Source of the DNA: Halanaerobiales bacterium
GTDB lineage: Bacteria > Bacillota > Halanaerobiia > Halanaerobiales > M55B127
Reading direction: 5' to 3'
DNA length: 61,247 bases
Assembly: GCA_018334565.1 (NCBI GenBank)
Contig: JAGXLU010000001.1
Location: forward strand, 1 to 61,247
Below are positions 46,902 to 55,856 of the stretch, piece by piece; the first letter of the stretch is position 1, and each line of letters opens with the position of its first letter. The notes below the pieces were generated by a model. That model saw only the letters and a list, made by a program, of their open reading frames with translations, had not been told where the DNA came from and ran no database searches. A program made the position numbers and the translations under genes.

Positions 46902-47909
46902 TTAGGAAAGATAATAAAATTCATCTTTGGCTTCTCTGGACATCAAATCATCAACTGCCTGAATGGGCTCCTTATTTTCATAGAGCACTTTATATACCTC
47001 TTGAGTAATAGGCATCTTTAATTCCTTATTGTTAAGCAAATAATCATGAACCGCTTGGACCGTTTTAACACCTTCTACGATCTGATTTACCACTTTAGCT
47101 GCTTTTTTTCTACTGGCGCCTTTACCAATCTGAATACCAAATCTTCGATTGCGACTATGCTCGGAATTACAGGTCACGACAAGATCTCCTAATCCGGCCA
47201 GACCGTTATAGGTTTTTCTATCAGTATTTTGTGCAAGGCCAAATTTTACTATTTCGGCCAATCCTCTTGTAATTAGGGCGGCTTTGGTATTATCTCCATA
47301 GCCGATCCCATCTGTTATTCCAGAAGCAACAGCTATTATGTTTTTTATGGCTCCTGCTATCTCGACTCCTTTAATATCTAATAATGTATAAATCCTGAAA
47401 CGAGGAGTCATTAACATATTTTGGATTTGAATGGCCGTTTTTCTATTTTTGGCTGCAGCTACAATCGCAGTAGGTATTTGTCTAATTACCTCTTCAGCAT
47501 GTGTAGGACCAGACAGCACAACTACATTGCCGGCAAAAAATTCTCTTATAACTTCCGAATTCGTTTTAAAACTAGCTGTTTCTATACCCTTAGCTGTAGA
47601 GATTATCGTATGATGTTCACAAAGATATTTACTTATTTTTTCCATTAAAGAGCGGGTAGAATTGGTAGGTACTGATAATATTATGTCTTTAGAAAAATCA
47701 ATTATACGTTCTAAATCACTGGTAGCTGAAATATTATTGTTTAGTTTAATATCAGCAAAGTATTTGTTGTTTTTGCAATCATTATTTATGCTTTTGACCA
47801 CTTCTCTATCTCTTGCATATATCAAAACCTTATCCATATTATAAGAAGCCACTTGAGATAAAGCTGTACCCCAACTTCCTCCTCCAATTACAGCTATTTG
47901 GTTCTGCAT
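46902..47909 (-). CDS. gpsA: NAD(P)-dependent glycerol-3-phosphate dehydrogenase
   Basis: Reduces dihydroxyacetone phosphate to glycerol 3-phosphate for phospholipids. The 335-residue product has IAVIGGGSWGTALSQ (nucleotide binding), STAKGIE, VVLSGPTHAEEV, GAIKNIIAVASGI, and NGLAGLGDLVVTC. Its start is 3 nt beyond the plsY stop, consistent with joint translation; plsY uses the product. Confidence 0.97.
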   Translation of the reverse strand: MQNQIAVIGGGSWGTALSQVASYNMDKVLIYARDREVVKSINNDCKNNKYFADIKLNNNISATSDLERIIDFSKDIILSVPTNSTRSLMEKISKYLCEHHTIISTAKGIETASFKTNSEVIREFFAGNVVVLSGPTHAEEVIRQIPTAIVAAAKNRKTAIQIQNMLMTPRFRIYTLLDIKGVEIAGAIKNIIAVASGITDGIGYGDNTKAALITRGLAEIVKFGLAQNTDRKTYNGLAGLGDLVVTCNSEHSRNRRFGIQIGKGASRKKAAKVVNQIVEGVKTVQAVHDYLLNNKELKMPITQEVYKVLYENKEPIQAVDDLMSREAKDEFYYLS

Positions 47910-47911
47910 AG

Positions 47912-48526
47912 TTACCTATCACCTCTAGGAGGCCAACTCATTTTATTCTCATTTCCCTTTATTAACCTCTGGATATTAGTACGGTGACTAAAAATTATTA
48001 ATAAAGCTATTAATAAACCAAAGGTGATATTATCCGTACTACCATCATAGATAAATAGAATAGATAAGGGCAAAGAAACAGCCCCTATAAGAGAGCCAAC
48101 GGAAACAATTTTTGTAGAAATGATCATCAAAACCCAGACAACAAAAAACACCAATAGAGAATAGGGGAATAAGTTTAATAAAATACCAACACTGGTTGCA
48201 ACACCCTTACCACCGTTTAATGATAAGAAGATAGACCAATTATGTCCAATAACTGCTAAAATAGCAGCTGAAAAAACAAATATCATAGAATATTGTGGGA
48301 TTAAAAATAATTCTGCAATGTAAACAGCTAAAAAGCCCTTTGCAATATCTAAAATAGCCACAATAAGTCCAACCTTGTATCCTGCTATACGGGCTACATT
48401 TGTAGCGCCAACATTACCGCTTCCATATTTTCTTATATCTTTGTTAACAGTATATTTTCCTAAAATATAGCCATTTGGTATTGATCCTAATAGATATGAA
48501 AAAAGCAAAATCAAAATAATTTTCAT
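47912..48526 (-). CDS. plsY: Acyl-phosphate:glycerol-3-phosphate acyltransferase
   Basis: Membrane enzyme transferring acyl groups from acyl-phosphate to glycerol 3-phosphate. The 204-residue product has five hydrophobic helices and the three motifs LLGSIPNGYILGK, KYGSGNVGATNVAR and NGGKGVATS. ATG at 48526 follows AGGAG by 8 nt; the longer frame overlaps der. It sits between der and gpsA; no plsX is in the window. Confidence 0.95.
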   Translation of the reverse strand: MKIILILLFSYLLGSIPNGYILGKYTVNKDIRKYGSGNVGATNVARIAGYKVGLIVAILDIAKGFLAVYIAELFLIPQYSMIFVFSAAILAVIGHNWSIFLSLNGGKGVATSVGILLNLFPYSLLVFFVVWVLMIISTKIVSVGSLIGAVSLPLSILFIYDGSTDNITFGLLIALLIIFSHRTNIQRLIKGNENKMSWPPRGDR

Positions 48527-48530
48527 CTTG

Positions 48531-49844
48531 TTAACTCCTTTTTTTGATTTTGAGTACAATAGGGCTGCCCAAAAATCCGAAATTATCTCTTATTGTGTTT
48601 TTTAAATACCTTTCATAAGCAAAATGCATCAAATCAGGATTATTAACAAATATAACAAAGGTAGGTGGTTTAACACCAACTTGAGTGCAGTAGTAAATTT
48701 TGAGGCGTTTGCCTTTTTTGGTGGGCGGTTCTCTTAACTGAACTGCCTCAGTAATTACTTCATTTAATAATCCAGTTTTAATCCTCTTCGCACTTTGATC
48801 AACACTGTATTCTAATAATTCTAACACTTCTTCAATTCTCTGACCCGTTAAAACCGAGATAAAACTAATCGGAACATAATTTAAAAATTTCAGATTATAA
48901 TATATTTCATCTCTATACCTGGCCATTTCATCTGAATCAGCTGTGATAAGATCCCATTTATTTATGGCAATTACCATAGCTTTACCAGCTTCATGTGCAT
49001 ATCCAGATATTTTTTTGTCCTGTTCAGTAACACCCTGTTCTGCATCAATCATCATCAAAACACCATCAGATCTTTCAATAGCCCGAATTGCTCTGATATT
49101 ACTATAATATTCTATATCATCTTTAACTCTTGCTTTACGTCTGAGCCCAGCCGTATCAATTAAATTATATTTAATATCATTATATTCAATGACTGTATCA
49201 ATAGCATCTCTGGTAGTGCCCGGTATTTCACTTACTATTACTCTTTCATGGCCGACCAGATAATTGATAAATGATGATTTCCCTACATTTGGTTTGCCTA
49301 CAATAGCAATATTAATTATATCTTCTTTTAATCGTTCTTCTGTCTCATCAAAATCACTAATAATAAGGTCCAGTAAATCACCGATGTTCTTTCCATGTTC
49401 AGCAGAAATCGGGATGAGCTCTTTAAAACCAAGGGCATAAAACTCCCAGACATTTTCTTGCATTTTTTTAAAATTCTCTATTTTATTTACAACCACTTTT
49501 ACTTTTTTATTGGATTTTCTCAATAATTGGGCAACTTCTTCATCCAGTTTAGTCAAGCCCTCTCTTCCATCTACTACAAAAAGGATGTGGTCAGCTTCTT
49601 GAATAGCTAATTTAGATTGTTTTTTAACCATCGAGTTAAACTTTACCTCTGTATCAGTCTCAATTCCACCAGTATCTATTAACTTAAATTTATAACCAAG
49701 CCATTTTGCTTCAGCATAAATTCTATCACGGGTAATCCTTGGTTCATCTTCTACAATAGATATTCGCGTACCAGCTAATCTATTAAATAAGGTCGATTTC
49801 CCTACATTTGGCCTACCTACTATTGCTACAATTGGTGTCGACAC
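48531..49844 (-). CDS. der: Ribosome-assembly GTPase Der (EngA)
   Basis: Tandem GTPase needed for 50S assembly. The 437-residue product has two G domains, GRPNVGKSTLF with DTGG and GKPNVGKSSF with DTAGLRRKA, then a C-terminal KH-like domain. GTG at 49844 follows GGAGG by 9 nt. It overlaps the end of the DUF512 gene by 32 bp in another frame. Confidence 0.97.
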   Translation of the reverse strand: MSTPIVAIVGRPNVGKSTLFNRLAGTRISIVEDEPRITRDRIYAEAKWLGYKFKLIDTGGIETDTEVKFNSMVKKQSKLAIQEADHILFVVDGREGLTKLDEEVAQLLRKSNKKVKVVVNKIENFKKMQENVWEFYALGFKELIPISAEHGKNIGDLLDLIISDFDETEERLKEDIINIAIVGKPNVGKSSFINYLVGHERVIVSEIPGTTRDAIDTVIEYNDIKYNLIDTAGLRRKARVKDDIEYYSNIRAIRAIERSDGVLMMIDAEQGVTEQDKKISGYAHEAGKAMVIAINKWDLITADSDEMARYRDEIYYNLKFLNYVPISFISVLTGQRIEEVLELLEYSVDQSAKRIKTGLLNEVITEAVQLREPPTKKGKRLKIYYCTQVGVKPPTFVIFVNNPDLMHFAYERYLKNTIRDNFGFLGSPIVLKIKKRS

Positions 49845-51138
49845 CTTTTAACACCTCCATAATATCCTTTATATTATCACATACAAATATATTTTTATTT
49901 TTGAAGTCATTTTTAAAATTATCGATGCTTACCTGGTCTAAAAATAAGCCTTTCTCATTTAATGTTATAGAAGGGATTATGATATTTTTTGCTGAAATAC
50001 CACTAATCCTTTCACCTATATCCTGAGCTGTTAATAGGCCCGTTACGGTTATCGTTTCACCAAAAAACTTATTTTCTACAATCTTTATCTCAATATTTAT
50101 ATTAAACAGGCTTTCATTTATATCATCTATTATATACTTAATAGCCTTCTTGCCTAATAAAGATGTGATTAAGACATATTCTTCATTATTTTTTTTCTTT
50201 TTAATTGAGTCTATAAAATCGTCTTTTATTTTTTGATATTGATCTCTAAAAATACGTGTTAAACCTACTCCATTTTCCAGCTGTAAAAAGTTGTTATATG
50301 ATCTATAACTGGGAATATCTATTTTAGACATAAGATAAAATTCATCTGAGGCAAAAAGAAAATTTTCTCCATACTTATCTTTTAATATCTTCTGCCAGTT
50401 ATTTATCTGGTTCACAATATTTTCAGCTTCTTGAGATGTATAAGTTCTTAACTTTTTATTTTTATACTTAGTTAATCCAACCGGTACTACAGAAAGGGAT
50501 AAAATATTAGGAAAGTATTTAGCCAAAGATTGGATGGATTCATCTAATTTTTTACCATCGTTAATCCCTGGACAAAGTACAATTTGTGCGTTAAAATCAA
50601 TTCCATTTTCAGTCAAATAATCAAGGTCTTTAATAATGTTACCAGCCCGTGGATTTTTCATCATATACTTTCTTAACTCGGGATCTGTAGTGTGTATGGA
50701 TATATTTAATGGACTCATATGATACTTTACTATTTTTTTGAAGTCTATCATATCAAGATTTGTAAGTGTAATATAACTTCCCTGTAAAAAAGAAAATCTG
50801 TAATCATCATCTTTTAAGTTTAAAGTTGCTCGAAGGTTATCTGGCTGTTGGTCTATAAAACAAAATATACATTTATTAGTACATTTTTTAAGGCCATCAA
50901 AGACTATACCCTCAAATTCAATTCCCATCTCTTCATCATAAGTTCTTTTTATATCATATTTTTTTATACTACCATTTCTTTTTTTTACTTCCATCTGAAA
51001 ATTATATGAGGAAATGAAATCATTATATTCAATATAGTCCTTGATTTTTTTCCCATTAATTGAAATTAATTGATCACCGGCCTCAAGTCCTATCTTTGCA
51101 GCGGTACTTTCTTTTTTAATATTCTTAATATAAACCAT
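49813..51138 (-). CDS. PDZ-radical SAM-DUF512 protein
   Basis: A 441-residue protein with three parts. An N-terminal PDZ-like domain (about 1-65) includes AAKIGLEAGDQLISINGKKI; a radical-SAM-type cluster motif CTNKCIFCFIDQQPD (C-x3-C-x2-C) follows, then NISIHTTDPELR; a C-terminal DUF512 domain contains SLLGKKAI and TGLLTAQDI. The reaction is unknown. It is often found next to der. ATG at 51138 lies 9 nt after AGGAGG, excluding the longer frame from 51192. Confidence 0.88.
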   Translation of the reverse strand: MVYIKNIKKESTAAKIGLEAGDQLISINGKKIKDYIEYNDFISSYNFQMEVKKRNGSIKKYDIKRTYDEEMGIEFEGIVFDGLKKCTNKCIFCFIDQQPDNLRATLNLKDDDYRFSFLQGSYITLTNLDMIDFKKIVKYHMSPLNISIHTTDPELRKYMMKNPRAGNIIKDLDYLTENGIDFNAQIVLCPGINDGKKLDESIQSLAKYFPNILSLSVVPVGLTKYKNKKLRTYTSQEAENIVNQINNWQKILKDKYGENFLFASDEFYLMSKIDIPSYRSYNNFLQLENGVGLTRIFRDQYQKIKDDFIDSIKKKKNNEEYVLITSLLGKKAIKYIIDDINESLFNINIEIKIVENKFFGETITVTGLLTAQDIGERISGISAKNIIIPSITLNEKGLFLDQVSIDNFKNDFKNKNIFVCDNIKDIMEVLKGVDTNCSNSR

Positions 51139-51210
51139 GGATAATTTCCTCCTGCTACATAGAATAATAACATATCTTAAAGGCTGTGACAATAAACGAA
51201 TAGTTTTAAA

Positions 51211-51250
51211 TAAATAAAAGCCTTACTATCCTTTTATGAATAGTAAGGCT
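51211..51250 (-). terminator. Terminator after ispH-rpsA
   Basis: AGCCTTACTAT pairs with ATAGTAAGGCT (51219-51250), an 11-bp stem, followed by TTTTATTTATTT in the minus direction. Confidence 0.85.
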
Positions 51251-51276
51251 CGCTTATTTAAGCATTTGTTTTACAG

Positions 51277-53736
51277 CTATTCTTCATCTTTATCAAAAAT
51301 ATCTCCGACTAGTTCTTGGATTGTAGTTCCAGAAGATTGTTCTTCTTCTTTATTTTCCGATTCCTTATTTTTGGTGGTTTTTTTGTTTTCTTTCTTCGCT
51401 TTTTTTGCATTCATTTCTTCTTCTATACTTTTTAGGCTTAATCCGATTCTTCTCTGCTCTGGATCTATATTAATGATTTTTGCTTTTCTTTCTTCGCCTT
51501 CTTCGACTATTTCATCAGGGGTTTCAACATGTTTTTGGGATAATTGTGAGATATGGATTAATCCTTCAATTCCTTCTGCAACCTCCATAAATGCTCCAAA
51601 ATCAACTATTTTAGTTATTTTACCATCTATTTTTTCACCTTCATAATGTTTTCTGGCGAATTCTTCCCAGGGATCTGGCAGTAATTGTTTTAAACCCAAT
51701 GATATTCTTTCTTCTTCTTTATTAACACCGAGTACTTTTACCTCTACTTCTTGACCTTCTTCTAATATTTCGGTAGGATGATCAATTCTTCCCCAGGACA
51801 TTTCGGATATATGAAGTAGACCTTCAATTCCGCCCAAATCTATAAAGGCACCAAAATCTACCAGTTTTGTTACCGTGCCATTTACTACATCGCTTTCTTC
51901 TAAATTATCTAAAGTTTCTTTTTTACTTTCTGCTCTTTCAGCTTCAATTACTTTTTTAGCAGATAAAACTACATTATTTTTATCTCTTTCAACCTCAATT
52001 ATTTTTAATCTCAAAGTTTGATTGACATATTCACTTAGATCTTCTACATATCCTACTGCTACATGTGAAGCAGGAATGAAACCTCTTACTCCAACATCTA
52101 CAACTAAACCACCTTTTACTTCTTTTGTAACCTCCGCCTCAATAATTTTATCATCTTCGTAGGCTTCTATGATTTTTTCCCAGGCTTTTTCATAATCTGC
52201 CTTTTTCTTCGAAAGAATCATATTACCTTCTTCATTTTCCAAAGTTAAAATAACTACTTCAATATCCTGATCTTCTTCGACAAAATCACGTGGGTCTTTA
52301 ATAGAACGGTGGTTCAATTCATCCTTAGGAATAAACCCATCAGTTTTATAACCAACATCTACATATACTCCATCATCATTTATTTCTACTACAGTACCCG
52401 TTACTTTTTGACCTTTTTTAAGATCTGCAATATCATTGTCACTGTAGTTAAATTCATCAATATTACTTTCTTCTTCAGCTTCATCAGCTACTTCTTTTGT
52501 TTTTTCTGCATCTTCTTTTTGCTCAGTTTCGACTGTTTCTTGTTCTTCTTTTACTTCTTCTGTATCTTCTGGTTCTTCTTCGACTACTTCTTCTGTATCT
52601 TCTTGTTGCTCAGTTTCAACAACTTCTTGTTCTTCATCAACTTTTTTATTTTCCTCTTCAGATACCTCTTCTGTTTCTTTTTTAACAGTTTCTTCTTTTG
52701 GTTCTTCACTTTCTTGTCCCGTTTCTTCTAAAACTTCTTGTTCTTCTTTTTCTACCTCTTCTGTATCTTCTTGTTGCTCAGTTTCAGCCTCTTCTTTTTC
52801 TACCTCTTCTTTAACCTCTTCGACTATTTCTTCTGCTTCCTTTTCTACCTCTTCTTCTGTAAGTTCTGGCTGATTAACTTCTTCTTTTTCATTAACATCT
52901 TTTTTCTCTTCAGACATAATTTCCAAGACCTCCTTGATTATCCAGTCAGGGGTCGATGCCCCCGCGGTAACTCCAATTTTATTTACGTTCTTAATTTTAT
53001 CCCAGTTGATTTCATCAACTATTTCTATGTGAAAGGTTGGTGTTTTGGTTTTAGCACAGATCTCGGCTAATCTCTTTGTATTGGCACTATTGTGTCCTCC
53101 AATTACAAACATCGCATCAACCTTTTTTGCTAATTCTCTCGCTTCTCTTTGCCGATTACCGGTCGTATTACAAATAGTATTATATATTTTTAACTCATCC
53201 ACTTTTGGTAAAAGATAACTAATTATTTCTATATATTTTTCATAAGATTGTGTGGTTTGTGCAACCAGGCCTACATAATCCCTTAAAACTATACCTTCGA
53301 AATCTTGAATATTCTCTATAATCTTACCTTTATTATTAGTATGACCATAAATTCCTTTTATTTCTGGATGGTTTTTGTCTCCAAAGATAAAGGTCTGATA
53401 ACCTGTTTTCACCAACTTTTTTGCGTATATATGAGCATTTTTAACAAAAGGACAGGTGGCATCTATTAACTCAAGATTTTTTTCTTTTGCTTTCTCTAAA
53501 ATCTTAGGTTCAATTCCATGTGTTCTGATAATTAGTATACCCTCATCAATTTCATCTAAACTGTCTACAAGATGTACACCCTGTTTTTGCAATTTTTTAA
53601 CAACCTGAGGATTGTGGATTAATGGACCCAATGTATAAACCTTTTTATCAGAACCTTTAACCGCTTTTTGGACTATTTCAATTGCCCTTTTGACTCCAAA
53701 ACAAAAGCCGGCTTCATCCGCAGTTATTATCTCCAG
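51277..53736 (-). CDS. ispH-rpsA: IspH-RpsA fusion: HMBPP reductase plus four S1 domains
   Basis: Two enzymatic modules in one protein of about 819 residues. The N-terminal part (about 1-280) is the 4Fe-4S enzyme IspH, last step of the MEP pathway, with cysteines in AGFCFGV, DATCPF and CNTTGNRQ. A Glu-rich linker of about 150 residues follows, then four S1 domains (near 440, 530, 620 and 705) such as GTVTKLVDFGAFIDLG, as in ribosomal protein S1, and a Lys/Glu tail. The same fusion is known from Clostridia; the linker here is long and repetitive. The start is probably CTG at 53736, 8 nt after AAGGAGGTGA; a GTG at 53745 lies inside the SD. Confidence 0.93.
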   Translation of the reverse strand: MEIITADEAGFCFGVKRAIEIVQKAVKGSDKKVYTLGPLIHNPQVVKKLQKQGVHLVDSLDEIDEGILIIRTHGIEPKILEKAKEKNLELIDATCPFVKNAHIYAKKLVKTGYQTFIFGDKNHPEIKGIYGHTNNKGKIIENIQDFEGIVLRDYVGLVAQTTQSYEKYIEIISYLLPKVDELKIYNTICNTTGNRQREARELAKKVDAMFVIGGHNSANTKRLAEICAKTKTPTFHIEIVDEINWDKIKNVNKIGVTAGASTPDWIIKEVLEIMSEEKKDVNEKEEVNQPELTEEEVEKEAEEIVEEVKEEVEKEEAETEQQEDTEEVEKEEQEVLEETGQESEEPKEETVKKETEEVSEEENKKVDEEQEVVETEQQEDTEEVVEEEPEDTEEVKEEQETVETEQKEDAEKTKEVADEAEEESNIDEFNYSDNDIADLKKGQKVTGTVVEINDDGVYVDVGYKTDGFIPKDELNHRSIKDPRDFVEEDQDIEVVILTLENEEGNMILSKKKADYEKAWEKIIEAYEDDKIIEAEVTKEVKGGLVVDVGVRGFIPASHVAVGYVEDLSEYVNQTLRLKIIEVERDKNNVVLSAKKVIEAERAESKKETLDNLEESDVVNGTVTKLVDFGAFIDLGGIEGLLHISEMSWGRIDHPTEILEEGQEVEVKVLGVNKEEERISLGLKQLLPDPWEEFARKHYEGEKIDGKITKIVDFGAFMEVAEGIEGLIHISQLSQKHVETPDEIVEEGEERKAKIINIDPEQRRIGLSLKSIEEEMNAKKAKKENKKTTKNKESENKEEEQSSGTTIQELVGDIFDKDEE

Positions 53737-53875
53737 TACCTTCACCTCCTTCCAAACAACAAAACAAACCTGTATTACACTACCACAATGACGTTAAAAA
53801 ATACTAAATTATAGTCAGTATTAACTGCTCATAGATATTATTAAAATAACATATTTCTTTCTAAAAGGCAAATAT

Positions 53876-54472
53876 TTAATCAAGACAATTGAGTTGATTT
53901 TTTATTTTTTTCATAATCAATTCACCCACTTCTGTCTTTTCCTGTCTGCTTAACTTTTTATCATAGTATTCCTTTAAAGAAAATGACTGACCTATAGAAA
54001 CCTTGAGGGCCTCATCTTTTTGATTAGAATGTTTGATCCCTACAGGTAATATTGGGCTTTCACTCATCAAAGATATTAATGTAACACCAGGTTTTGCATC
54101 ACCCAGTTTGTCTTCTTTAATCCTCGTTCCTTCTGGAAACATACACAACACTTTGCCATTTTTTAAAATTTCTAAAGAACGCCTTATTGCTTTTTTATCA
54201 GGCACACCTCTTTTGATTGGGAAAGCCCCTATTTGTTTTAACAAGAAACCAAACCATTTTTTTTCAAATAGTTCTTCTTTTGCCATAAAATGAAGCTGTC
54301 TGTTAACCGCACAACCTACGATAGGAGGATCAAGATAACTAACATGGTTACTTACCACAATTAAAGGGCCTTCTTTTGGTACATTTTTTCTTCCTTTTAC
54401 CTTCCAATTATGAACTATTTTCAAATAAATATTGACTAGATAATAACTTAACCAGTATATTATCTTACCCAT
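53876..54472 (-). CDS. plsC: 1-acyl-sn-glycerol-3-phosphate acyltransferase
   Basis: Forms phosphatidic acid from lysophosphatidic acid. The 198-residue product has an N-terminal membrane-associated segment, VSNHVSYLDPPIVG (the HX4D catalytic motif), GAFPIKRG and FPEGTRIKED. It starts 4 bp after the cmk stop, so they share a transcript. About 130 bp separate it from ispH-rpsA. Confidence 0.95.
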   Translation of the reverse strand: MGKIIYWLSYYLVNIYLKIVHNWKVKGRKNVPKEGPLIVVSNHVSYLDPPIVGCAVNRQLHFMAKEELFEKKWFGFLLKQIGAFPIKRGVPDKKAIRRSLEILKNGKVLCMFPEGTRIKEDKLGDAKPGVTLISLMSESPILPVGIKHSNQKDEALKVSIGQSFSLKEYYDKKLSRQEKTEVGELIMKKIKNQLNCLD

Positions 54473-54476
54473 AATC

Positions 54477-55142
54477 TCAACTCCTCTCTATTATATTCAA
54501 TACTTTTTTTAGTACTTCTTTTATGGTTAAATCAGTACTCTTTACAACTACTGCATCTTCTGCCTTTTTAAGTGGTGAATATTTTCTGGTTGAGTCAATC
54601 TTATCCCTTTGAATTATTTCCTTTTTAACATCTTTAAAATCAATATCTCGTCCATTACTTTTAAGGATATCTTTATATCTTCTTTGGGCCCTTTCTTGCA
54701 CAGTTGCAGTTATGTAAAACTTGAAATCAGCATCAGGTAAAACCCTGGTACCAATATCTCGACCATCCATTACTATATTTTGTTTTGATGCAATTTCTCT
54801 CTGTTTTTTGACCAGTTCATCACGGACAGATTTAACCTGAGCAACCCTGGAAACATTATTATCGACTGCCGCACTCCTTAATTTATCAGTAATATCTCTA
54901 CCATCTGCATATATACGAAATACATTATTTTGATAAGTAATATCAAGTTCTAAATCTTTTACAAGTTGAGTCAACTCAGTATTGTCATTTAGATCAAATT
55001 CATCTTCAATTGCTTTAAGTGTTACCGCCCTATACATAGCTCCACTATCTAAATAGGTAAAATTTAATTCTTTAGCCAGTAATCTTGCTATAGTACTCTT
55101 GCCAGCTCCAGCTGGACCATCTATCGCTATTGAAATGGTCAA
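54477..55142 (-). CDS. cmk: Cytidylate kinase
   Basis: Phosphorylates CMP and dCMP. The 221-residue product has IAIDGPAGAGKSTIARLLA, YLDSGAMYRAVT, and NIVMDGRDIGTRVLPDA. TTG at 55142 lies 5 nt after GAGGTG. It follows the gene-poor region holding the aroF remnant and has its own promoter candidate. Confidence 0.97.
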   Translation of the reverse strand: MTISIAIDGPAGAGKSTIARLLAKELNFTYLDSGAMYRAVTLKAIEDEFDLNDNTELTQLVKDLELDITYQNNVFRIYADGRDITDKLRSAAVDNNVSRVAQVKSVRDELVKKQREIASKQNIVMDGRDIGTRVLPDADFKFYITATVQERAQRRYKDILKSNGRDIDFKDVKKEIIQRDKIDSTRKYSPLKKAEDAVVVKSTDLTIKEVLKKVLNIIERS

Positions 55143-55177
55143 TTTATCACCTCATTATTATCTACAATAAAAGCATA

Positions 55178-55205
55178 ATTATGATAAGTTGAATCAATAT
55201 TTCAA
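55178..55205 (-). promoter_or_regulatory. Candidate promoter for cmk-plsC
   Basis: TTGAAA (55200-55205), a 16-bp spacer and CATAAT (55178-55183), about 36 bp before the cmk start. Confidence 0.4.
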
Positions 55206-55310
55206 AAACACAAAATTATGATTTAAAGATGTTAATAATAATTTAATTTTAAATACCCACATCTTTCCTGTCAAAAATTAAACTTTATGTGTTGGCCTTT
55301 TGAATGATTT

Positions 55311-55720
55311 TTACTTATTTTTTACAGCCTGAATGATCTTTTTAAATTTATCAACATATAAAGGTTATAAACCATTGCTTAAAGCCTTTTTAAGTATCAG
55401 GTGCTAAGTAAAGCTCTATTCTTAAGCTTAAAGAAGTCATTACAGCCAGATTAATCAACATCCAGCAAACTCTCCCCTGCTAAAATCAATTATAACAGTG
55501 TGGCTGCATATTTCTTTAAAATAGGTACTGACATCAGATTATAGAAAGACTAGGTTTTGTTTGCCCTTTGTATTTTTACTCAGCGGTAGTTACAAAACTT
55601 CAGTAACTATTTTAAAATCATATGCTAAAGATACTTCCTTCAATATTTTAATTCCTCTTCTTTTAAACCCTTAAATTACCTTCTTTGAGCAGCTAATAAA
55701 ATTTTTAAATTTTCTTCAAT
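55311..55720 (-). pseudogene. Decayed DAHP synthase (type I-beta aroF/aroG) remnant
   Basis: This AT-rich stretch lacks an open frame, but minus-strand translation across three frames yields pieces in the right order for 3-deoxy-7-phosphoheptulonate synthase: FKGLKEEELK (about 55675), ILKEVSLAYDFKIVTEVL (to 55593), LMSVPILKK (55537-55511), SHTVIIDFSRGEFAG (about 55505-55460), and LKKALSNGL followed by YVDKFKKIIQAVKNK, ending at a stop (55311). They resemble the family's GLxEEGLxxLxE..VVTEV, LDLSAVPxLKK, SHLPVIVDPSHGxG and KALSDGPQSLxPxxF segments. Stops, at least two frameshifts and internal deletions are present. It lies directly after aroH. The rest of the 714-bp gap (55143-55856) holds no gene, only a 14-bp palindrome (55730-55743). 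Confidence 0.72.
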
Positions 55721-55856
55721 TAAAATAAGTAGATAGCTATCTATTTGTAAAACATAAATTTTGACCATATATATTCTTTTATTGAAAGATAATCTTTTTT
55801 TCTAAACTTATTAAATAATATAATCTATTCTCCCACTCAAATTTTATTACCGTTTT

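Noticed and set aside
52309-52731. A 140-residue Phe-rich plus-strand frame
   Set aside because: It is the antisense of the Glu-rich linker of ispH-rpsA (GAA/GAG read as TTC/CTC). It has no SD and its composition follows from the minus-strand gene.
52490-52860. Recurring TTCTTC-type blocks that might suggest a repeat array
   Set aside because: They are in-frame coding near-repeats of a Glu-rich linker, not spaced repeats with unique spacers, so not CRISPR.
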